Part shown: positions 1-5,134 of the stretch, one piece after another
Position numbering within the stretch: the stretch's first letter is position 1
How the letters are laid out: each line of letters opens with the position of its first letter
NCBI GenBank assembly: GCA_014763515.1
Contig: JACXVH010000167.1
Coordinates: 1-5,134, forward strand
Reading direction: 5' to 3'
Source of the DNA: Flavobacteriaceae bacterium
GTDB lineage: Bacteria > Bacteroidota > Bacteroidia > Flavobacteriales > Flavobacteriaceae
Length of the DNA stretch: 5,134 nucleotides
Translations under genes and position numbers: made by a program
Notes under the pieces: model-generated
What the model saw: only the letters and a program-made list of their open reading frames with translations
What the model was told of the DNA's origin: nothing
Database searches by the model: none

Positions 1-620
1 GAAATAACTTCGGCAATACCACGAGCCGCAGTTGCTAACACTTCATCTGCTTTTGAAAATCCGGCTTTAAAGCCTAAATTACCATATACTTCCCTTAATT
101 TATTATTGTTAACTACAATTAGAGAATCTACCTGTTTACGCAATTTTTCAACACCTTGCATTGCTTGTTCTGTACGGTTTTTCCCTTCAAATTGAAAAGG
201 AATTGTAACGATACCAACAGTTAATATATCTCTTTCTTTAGCTAGTTGAGCAATTACAGGAGCAGCACCTGTTCCCGTTCCACCACCCATACCAGCAGTA
301 ATGAAAACCATTTTTGTGTTAGTGTCTAACATTTTTTCAATTTCGGCAACACTTTCAATAGCTGATTGATGGCCAACTTCTGGATTTGCACCAGCACCTA
401 GTCCTTCAGTTAAATTAACTCCTAACTGAATTTTATTTGGAACAGGGCTATTTTGTAAAGCCTGTGCATCTGTATTGCACACAACGAAATCAACACCTTT
501 GATTCCTTGTTTGAACATGTGGTTGATAGCGTTACTACCGCCACCTCCTACACCAATAACTTTGATAACGTTTGATTGGTTTTTTGGTAAATTGAATTCA
601 ATATTTGTAAACTCTGACAT
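1..620 (-). CDS. ftsZ: Cell division protein FtsZ, N-terminal part (3' end outside window)
   Basis: FtsZ is the tubulin-like GTPase that polymerises at midcell to form the Z-ring and recruits the divisome. The ATG is at 620-618 and 206 complete codons are visible before the window ends. The GTP-binding domain is recognisable throughout. The glycine-rich loop GVGGGGSNAI lies at residues 23-32, NTDAQAL at 49-55, GLGAGANPE at 73-81 and the tubulin signature GGGTGTG at 112-118. The E and R of PFQFEGKNR (141-149) match the nucleotide-contacting pair of the family, and the start of the central helix (FSKADEVLATAARGIAEVI) closes the fragment. The T7 catalytic loop, the C-terminal linker and the FtsA-binding tail are off-window. 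It follows ftsA by 15 nt. The first ~18 residues (MSEFTNIEFNLPKNQSNV) form a short extension typical of flavobacterial FtsZ. No lesion is seen. The identity is essentially certain. Confidence 0.98.
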   Translation of the reverse strand, partial: MSEFTNIEFNLPKNQSNVIKVIGVGGGGSNAINHMFKQGIKGVDFVVCNTDAQALQNSPVPNKIQLGVNLTEGLGAGANPEVGHQSAIESVAEIEKMLDTNTKMVFITAGMGGGTGTGAAPVIAQLAKERDILTVGIVTIPFQFEGKNRTEQAMQGVEKLRKQVDSLIVVNNNKLREVYGNLGFKAGFSKADEVLATAARGIAEVI

Positions 621-635
621 AATTGTGGTATTTTT

Positions 636-2006
636 TTATTCTGCGTTATCTAAAAATTCTTTTATCTTGTCTATATATTTATCAAAAAATGATTTTTTGA
701 TTTTTTCACCAGTAGTTTCCGTTTCTTGAGACATAATAGGCTCTTTTACTTCTTCAACTGTTTCTTGTTGTTCTACAAATTTAATAGGCTCTTGAACAAC
801 TGGCTCTTCTTTCTTTAACTCTACTAAAGGTGTTGCACTCTTAGTATTATTTCTAATACTATTCATAACTAGACCTACAGCAGTAGCGTATAAAGGACTC
901 GATAATTCTTCGTTTGAATTACCTGCTAAATGTTCGTTTGGATACCCAATTCTCGTATCCATACCGGTAATGTATTCTACAAGTTGTTTAATGTGCTTTA
1001 ATTGAGACCCCCCTCCAGTTAGTACGATTCCAGCGATCAGTTTTTTCTTTGGGTCTTCATGCCCATATAATTTAATTTCAGAATATACTTGTTCAATAAT
1101 TTCCACTACTCTTGCGTGAATAATTTTCGACAAGTTTTTTAGTGAAATTTCTTTAGGCTCACGACCTCTTAAACCAGGTATAGAAACAATTTCATTGTCT
1201 TTATTTTCACCCGGCCACGCAGAACCAAATTTCACTTTTAAAAGTTCTGCTTGTTTTTCAATGATTGAACAGCCCTCTTTGATATCTTCAGTAATCACGT
1301 TTCCTCCGAATGGAATAACAGCTGTGTGTCGAATAATTCCATCTTTAAAAATGGCTAAATCTGTTGTTCCACCACCTATATCAATTAGAGCAACTCCTGC
1401 TTCTTTTTCTTCTTGACTCAAAACAGCATCAGAGGAAGCCAAAGGTTCTAGTGTTAATCCTGAAAGTTCTAATCCTGCGCTTTTAACGCATCTTCCTAGA
1501 TTACGAATAGATGCAGCTTGACCCACAACTACATGAAAACTTGCTTCTAAACGTCCACCATACATTCCAATCGGCTCTTTTATTTCAGCTTGACCATCAA
1601 CCTTAAATTCCTGAGGTAAAACATGAATAATTTCTTCTCCAGGCAACATGGCTAATTTGTGTACTTGACCAATTAACATGTCGATATCTAAATCTCCTAT
1701 TACTTCATCTGGATTATTTCTACTGATATAATCACTATGTTGAATACTTCTGATGTGCTGACCTGCAATTCCTACTACAACATCATTGATTTTGTAGCCT
1801 GAATCATTTTCAGCTTCAATTACTGCTTGTTGAATAGATTGAATAGTTTGTGTAATATTATTTACAACGCCTCTATGAACACCTAAACTCTTCGCTTTAC
1901 CCAAGCCAAGAATTTCTAACTTTCCATATTCATTTTTTCTACCAATCATTGCCACAATTTTTGTGGTTCCGATGTCTAGTCCTACTGCAATGTTGTCTTT
2001 GTTCAT
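636..2006 (-). CDS. ftsA: Cell division protein FtsA (actin-like Z-ring membrane anchor)
   Basis: FtsA is the actin-fold ATPase that tethers FtsZ polymers to the inner membrane and links them to later divisome proteins. The ORF has 456 codons plus a TAA stop. The phosphate-1 motif is GLDIGTTKIVAMIG (residues 9-22). The SHS2/1C subdomain typical of FtsA follows at about 75-190 (VVVGIAG, then GRLEASFHVVVG). Phosphate-2 is LIDIGGGTTDLAIF (207-220) and the adenosine motif is GIVLTGGGS (326-334). Residues ~392-432 are an acidic, Val/Pro/Glu-rich, low-complexity linker. The last ~23 residues (434-456, with KKSFFDKYIDKIKEFL) form an amphipathic Lys/Phe/Ile helix that fits the FtsA membrane-targeting sequence. 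The protein is somewhat longer than E. coli FtsA (about 420 aa), the difference being mainly this linker. It starts 12 nt after ftsQ and is followed by ftsZ, the canonical ftsQ-ftsA-ftsZ order. The ATG is preceded by an A-rich stretch, not a Shine-Dalgarno. Confidence 0.97.
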   Translation of the reverse strand: MNKDNIAVGLDIGTTKIVAMIGRKNEYGKLEILGLGKAKSLGVHRGVVNNITQTIQSIQQAVIEAENDSGYKINDVVVGIAGQHIRSIQHSDYISRNNPDEVIGDLDIDMLIGQVHKLAMLPGEEIIHVLPQEFKVDGQAEIKEPIGMYGGRLEASFHVVVGQAASIRNLGRCVKSAGLELSGLTLEPLASSDAVLSQEEKEAGVALIDIGGGTTDLAIFKDGIIRHTAVIPFGGNVITEDIKEGCSIIEKQAELLKVKFGSAWPGENKDNEIVSIPGLRGREPKEISLKNLSKIIHARVVEIIEQVYSEIKLYGHEDPKKKLIAGIVLTGGGSQLKHIKQLVEYITGMDTRIGYPNEHLAGNSNEELSSPLYATAVGLVMNSIRNNTKSATPLVELKKEEPVVQEPIKFVEQQETVEEVKEPIMSQETETTGEKIKKSFFDKYIDKIKEFLDNAE

Positions 2007-2018
2007 TTTACTTTAATT

Positions 2019-2744
2019 CTATTTCTTACAAACTACTTGTTGCGTAAACATAAGGTTTACTTCTTTATAATTTTTAACCAAAGTATCTTTTACAGCGTGG
2101 TAAAAGAAGGCTTTGTAATTATCTAATTTCTTTTTAACATATATAGGATTCCCGAAAATAATTTTGTAATCGAAATTCCTATTCGTCATAATAACACTTC
2201 CTGATGGTAATATTTTAACACCAGTAATGTTCTTGCTTAAGAAATCGTCTTTACTAATTTCATTAAACAATTCTATATATTTTTCCGTTCCGTTTTCGGC
2301 AAGCGAACCTGTTACAAGAGGTACTCTCGCAGAAAAGTTTTCAGATAACGGCATTTTAATTCCTTTGCTATCAAGATAATATGAATCATTACTTGACACA
2401 AAACGAACGATCGGGGTCTTTTGGGTTATTAGCGCACTTAGAGAACCGTCTATTGTCGAAAAAACTTCTGCTTTTTCTATCATCTCGTGATCATCGAGAA
2501 CAGTTTCTAGAGTATTCAAATCTACTTTAACTTTTTTAATATTATACGTGCCTCCTAAATTTTGTTTCAACAAGTTATTAACTATTTCATGAGTTATGAA
2601 CAAATTCTCTTGACCTTTTGCAAATGAAATAGTTGGCTCCTTTATTTTACGATTTTCATTTCTAGTACTCGAAAAAGAATACAAAAAAACCATTAAAACA
2701 ACGATAACAACCAATCGAATATTATACCAATTTAGCTTCTTCAT
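2019..2744 (-). CDS. ftsQ: Cell division protein FtsQ (bitopic divisome scaffold)
   Basis: FtsQ is a single-pass inner-membrane protein whose periplasmic domain holds together the FtsQ-FtsL-FtsB part of the divisome. This ORF encodes 241 aa and ends in TAG. Residues 1-8 are a short cytoplasmic segment, and 9-24 are a hydrophobic helix (IRLVVIVVLMVFLYSF) followed by positive and polar residues. The region at ~38-115 corresponds to the POTRA-like domain. The stretch from about 77 to 115 (LETVLDDHEMIEKAEV, then ALITQKTPIVRF) follows the family pattern in which a paired-residue helix leads to a strand ending in P-[IV]-x-R. YYLDSKGIKMPLS (122-134) is the conserved tyrosine/Asp-x-x-Gly turn of the FtsQ beta domain. 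The cytoplasmic part is shorter than in E. coli, as is usual in Bacteroidota. The ATG lies inside the end of murC (23-nt overlap), so the two genes are probably translationally coupled. The next in-frame Met (residue 18) is inside the membrane helix, so it is not a sensible start. Sequence conservation of FtsQ is low, so the call leans partly on position. Confidence 0.93.
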   Translation of the reverse strand: MKKLNWYNIRLVVIVVLMVFLYSFSSTRNENRKIKEPTISFAKGQENLFITHEIVNNLLKQNLGGTYNIKKVKVDLNTLETVLDDHEMIEKAEVFSTIDGSLSALITQKTPIVRFVSSNDSYYLDSKGIKMPLSENFSARVPLVTGSLAENGTEKYIELFNEISKDDFLSKNITGVKILPSGSVIMTNRNFDYKIIFGNPIYVKKKLDNYKAFFYHAVKDTLVKNYKEVNLMFTQQVVCKK

Positions 2745-3973
2745 CTAACATTTTTTTAATGTCTTTTACCATTTCTCCTATATCGCCAGCACCTATTGTC
2801 ACCAAAACATCAAAATTTGATTTTTTAATATTGGTTAACAATTCTTGTTTTTCAACTAATCTCTTATTTTGATTATTTATTTTACTTAACAACCAACTAG
2901 AATTTACTCCTTCCATTGGTAATTCTCGAGCTGGATAAATCTCTAATAACATTACTTCATCAAACTGTGATAAACTTTCGGCAAAACCATCTACAAAATC
3001 TTTAGTTCTGGAGAATAAATGTGGCTGAAATACTGCCAACACTTTTTTATTAGGAAATAATTCTCGAACTGCTTGATGAACTGCATTTATTTCTGTTGGA
3101 TGATGTGCATAATCATCTATATACACTAACTTCTCTTCTCTAATTTGAAATGAAAAACGACGTCTAACTCCTTTAAAAGAAGCTAAGGCGTTTTTAATAT
3201 TATCATTTGAAACACCATAACTTTTTGCCATTGCTAAAGCAATTAAAGCATTAGATAAATTATGATGACCTGGTAACCCAAATTTTACATCAGCAATAAT
3301 TTCATTTGGAGTTTTCACATCGAAAACATAAAATCCGTTTTCAATTCTAATATTTTGAGCTTCAAAATCCGAAGAAACATTAACACCAATTGTATTTCCA
3401 TTTAATGGAAGTCCGTTTGCTATAAATAAATCTTTAGTTGCTACTTTATTTGCAAATTCTCTAAACGAATCTTCGATAGCTGAAGCATCACCATAAATAT
3501 CCAAGTGATCTGCATCTATAGAATTAACACAAGCTAAATTTGGATACAAATGTAAAAATGAACGATCAAACTCATCTGCTTCGACAACAGTAACGGTTTT
3601 ACCAGTTCCAATTAAATTTGAATTATAATTTTCAACAATTCCTCCTAAAAAAGCTGTAACATCTACACCACTTTCAAAAAGAATATGACCTAAAATACTA
3701 GATGTTGTTGTTTTACCATGAGTTCCTGCTATGGCAAAACAAAAGGTGTCTTTAGTAATTAAACCTAAAACTTCAGCTCTTTTTTTTTAATTTAACATCG
3801 TCTTCAAAATGAATTGACATTCCTGAATCGATTAATTCATCAGTAAGTTGTGTAGGTGTTTTATCGTAACCTGCAACATTTTTACCAATATGCATAAAAT
3901 AGCGAGCCAAGGCACTCATTCCAATGCCTCCAATGCCAATAAAATAAACGCTATTTATTTGTTGTAAATTCAT
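2722..3973 (-). pseudogene. murC: UDP-N-acetylmuramate--L-alanine ligase MurC, disrupted by internal deletion and frameshift
   Basis: MurC is the cytoplasmic ATP-dependent ligase that adds L-Ala to UDP-MurNAc, the first peptide step of peptidoglycan synthesis. The gene starts with ATG at 3973, 1 nt after the murG stop. Fragment 1 (3973-3773, 66 codons) has the Rossmann loop FIGIGGIGMSALAR (11-24), runs to HFEDDVKL, then reads KKKS and TGA. Fragment 2 is in another frame, open from 3786 to the TAA at 2722 (354 codons). Counted from its first codon it has KKRAEVLG (1-8), the P-loop GTHGKTTT (21-28), EADEFDRSF (69-77), PGHHNLSNALIA (172-183), DDYAHHPTEI (224-233), PHLFSRT (255-261), EIYPARE (282-288) and IGAGDIGE (331-338). 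Together they cover nearly all of MurC except about 30-35 residues between HFEDDV and KRAEVLG, including the strand and loop (VV..TPAI-like) that helps hold UDP-MurNAc. The junction is a nine-A run. The only start codon visible in fragment 2 that gives a long product is a TTG at 3549, which lies downstream of the P-loop. As written neither piece can be active. Assembly error is the likeliest cause. Confidence 0.92.
3780..3790 (-). other. Deletion and frameshift junction in murC at a nine-A run
   Basis: On the coding strand the sequence passes from GTT AAA TTA into nine consecutive A and then GAGCTGAAG. Upstream it encodes HFEDDVKL in frame 1. Downstream the correct MurC reading (AAA AAA AGA GCT GAA, giving KKRAE) is the +1 frame relative to fragment 1. 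MurC proteins have about 30-35 residues between these two landmarks, so roughly 100 nt, of size 3n+2, appears to be missing. An A-rich end on both sides would allow microhomology-mediated joining, either in vivo or by an assembler. The size estimate comes from my memory of the family alignment and is approximate. Confidence 0.85.
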
Positions 3974-3974
3974 T

Positions 3975-5097
3975 TTACTTTCTTATTCCAATTAATCTTT
4001 CTATTTCGTCAACAATATTATTTGTTGCATTTGGTAACGCTCTTTTATGAATTCTCTTACTTAATTTTTCTTGTAACTCATCATTTGAAACTAAATCGGC
4101 AAAAGTGCGTTTAAATTTTTCTTCTAACTCTATTTCCTTTAACAAAATAGCCGCTTTATTATCGAATAATGACATTGCGTTTTTAGTTTGATGATCTTCC
4201 GCTACATTAGGCGATGGAATTAAAACTGTTGGTTTTCCTACAATACATAATTCTGAGATAGAAGAAGCACCTGAACGAGAAATTATAAAATCGGCTGCTG
4301 CATAAGCAAAATCCATTCTATCAATAAACCCAAAAACATGTACGTTTTCTTTCTCATTTAAATATTTATACTCGTCATAATACAACTTTCCACATTGCCA
4401 AACTACTTGAATTCCGCCAAACTACTTGAATTCCTAACTCGAGAATAAAATCTAATTCTTTATACAGTAGTTGATTAATCCTCCTTGCCCCTAAACTTCC
4501 GCCCAAAACTAATAGTGTTCTCTTTTCAGGGTTAAGCTCAAAATATGTCAATGCTTGTAAACATTTATCGTCTATAGACAACAAATCTTGTCTGACTGGA
4601 TTTCCAGTTATTTTTAATTTTTCCTTTGAAAAAAATCGTTCCATACCCTCATAAGCAACACAAATTGAAGCTGCTTTTTTTGACAAAAGTTTATTTGTAA
4701 TTCCTGGATATGAATTTTGTTCTTGAATTAATGTTGGTATTCGCATAATCGAAGCCATTTTTAAAATAGCCCCACTAGCAAAACCTCCAGTCCCAATAAC
4801 AACATTAGGTTTAAATTTCTTTAAAATTTTATACGATTTCCATAAACTTGATATAAGCTTAAATGGAAACATTAAATTTTGAATAGTTATCTTTCTTTGA
4901 ATTCCTGAAATCCATAGTCCTTCAATTTCATATCCAGCTTGAGGGACCTTTTGCATTTCCATTTTATCCTTAGCACCAACAAATAGAAACGACGCATTAG
5001 GAAAGCGATCTTTGAGTTCATTCGCTATAGCTATTGCTGGATAAATATGTCCTCCAGTTCCACCGCCGCTGATAATAAACTTAAATTTCTTTTCCAT
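3975..5097 (-). pseudogene. murG: MurG glycosyltransferase (lipid II synthesis), frameshifted by a 19-bp tandem duplication
   Basis: MurG transfers GlcNAc from UDP-GlcNAc to lipid I at the inner face of the cytoplasmic membrane, giving lipid II. The ATG is at 5097. Fragment 1 (5097-4375, 240 codons) carries the N-terminal lipid I-binding half: GGGTGGHIYPA (11-21), GTGGFASGA (102-110), QEQNSYPGITN (125-135), GNPVR (165-169) and the start of the C-terminal domain, LGGSLGARRIN (198-208). After ELGIQVVW (220-227) the frame is lost, 13 aberrant residues follow and TGA ends it at 4375. The true continuation (QCGKLYYDEY) is in a different frame, open through to TAA at 3975. It includes FGFIDRMD, the nucleotide-sugar motif SRSGASSISEL, and IPSPNVAEDHQTKNA. 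Deleting one 19-bp repeat copy joins the halves perfectly and gives 367 aa, a normal MurG length. A TTG at 4385 would be the first possible start of the second half, which lacks the acceptor domain. It sits 1 nt after the presumed ftsW stop and 1 nt before murC. Confidence 0.94.
4397..4434. repeat. Perfect 19-bp direct tandem duplication inside murG
   Basis: The unit gccaaactacttgaattcc (plus strand) occurs at 4397-4415 and again, identical and directly abutting, at 4416-4434. On the coding strand the first-read copy encodes GIQVVW and fits MurG. The second copy is read in the wrong frame as NSSSLA because 19 is not a multiple of 3. Each copy holds one GAATTC hexamer (4409-4414 and 4428-4433). 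There are no flanking inverted repeats or larger target-site structure, so it does not look like a transposon footprint. Slipped-strand duplication, or an uncollapsed overlap at a contig join, would produce exactly this pattern. Confidence 0.98.
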
Positions 5098-5098
5098 A

Positions 5099-5134
5099 CT
5101 ATTGATTTAAAATAGGCTCTAATGGGTTTGGGGT
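5099..5134 (-). CDS. ftsW: C-terminal tail of the gene upstream of murG, probably ftsW (5' end outside window)
   Basis: In the frame that ends with TAG at 5101-5099, the last 11 codons read TPNPLEPILNQ. The stop lies 1 nt before the murG ATG, matching the tight packing of the rest of the cluster. In Bacteroidota the gene just ahead of murG is normally ftsW, the SEDS-family lipid II polymerase of the divisome, whose C-terminus is a short polar cytoplasmic tail, often with an NPLE-like segment. The peptide is too short for identification by sequence alone, so the assignment is made from gene order. Confidence 0.6.
   Translation of the reverse strand, partial: TPNPLEPILNQ

Noticed and set aside
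475..729. Plus-strand open frame of 84 codons across the ftsZ start and the end of ftsA
   Set aside because: It is antisense to well-conserved coding sequence, its translation is low-complexity (Pro/Ile/Phe-rich, reflecting the glycine codons of FtsZ on the other strand), and it resembles no known family.
776..783. TAAATTTG on the minus strand, matching the Bacteroidota -7 promoter element TAnnTTTG, as a promoter for ftsZ
   Set aside because: No TTTG-like -33 element is seen at the expected spacing. The site is inside ftsA coding sequence, about 155 nt from the ftsZ start, and such an 8-mer is expected by chance in AT-rich DNA.
1195..1416. Plus-strand open frame of 73 codons opposite ftsA
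   Set aside because: It lies entirely within the ftsA nucleotide-binding region. Its openness is explained by the codon pattern of ftsA, and it has no recognisable start context or domain.
2722..3549. Separate 275-codon gene starting at a TTG
   Set aside because: The same frame is open and homologous to MurC well upstream of that TTG, to 3786, including the P-loop. It is the downstream part of the broken murC, not an independent gene.
3975..4385. Separate 136-codon glycosyltransferase-like gene starting at a TTG
   Set aside because: It is the C-terminal third of MurG put out of frame by the 19-bp duplication. Removing one repeat copy fuses it to the upstream part with no extra or missing residues.
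4397..4434. Insertion-sequence footprint, CRISPR-like repeat or attachment site
   Set aside because: There are only two copies, they abut with no spacer, there are no inverted repeats or remnant mobile sequence, and the unit is native murG sequence.

Overview
The window is a contiguous piece of the division and cell wall (dcw) cluster of a low-GC member of the Bacteroidota, most likely a Flavobacteriaceae bacterium. All genes are on the minus strand. Read in the direction of transcription (high to low coordinates) the order is: end of ftsW (5134-5099), murG (5097-3975), murC (3973-2722), ftsQ (2744-2019), ftsA (2006-636) and the first 206 codons of ftsZ (620-1, running off the window). The taxonomic call rests on three things: the gene order, with murC running straight into ftsQ and no murB or ddl between them; AT-rich codons with no Shine-Dalgarno-like sequence ahead of any gene; and protein sequences that look like flavobacterial FtsZ, FtsA, FtsQ, MurC and MurG. 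The placement is inference from recognition, not from a database search.

The genes are packed as one transcription unit. There is 1 nt between ftsW and murG and 1 nt between murG and murC. murC and ftsQ overlap by 23 nt, ftsQ and ftsA are 12 nt apart, and ftsA and ftsZ are 15 nt apart. I see no internal terminator or convincing promoter, and the plus strand holds only chance open frames. MurG makes lipid II on the inner face of the membrane, MurC adds L-Ala to UDP-MurNAc, FtsQ is the periplasmic divisome scaffold, FtsA tethers FtsZ to the membrane, and FtsZ is the ring-forming GTPase.

The unusual part is that two neighbouring essential genes are broken as written, while ftsQ, ftsA and the visible part of ftsZ are intact. 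murG carries a perfect 19-bp head-to-tail duplication (4397-4434) that shifts the frame after Trp227; removing one copy restores a 367-codon MurG without a blemish. murC has lost roughly 30-35 codons between its N-terminal Rossmann glycine loop and the KRAEVLG segment, with the junction in a run of nine A (minus strand) and a frame change there. Both lesions look like small indels in otherwise well-conserved coding sequence. The simplest explanation is assembly or sequencing error, because loss of either enzyme should be lethal in a walled bacterium. Real pseudogenes, a strain with second copies, or a wall-deficient lineage remain possible. I found no novel defence, mobile or RNA system here.
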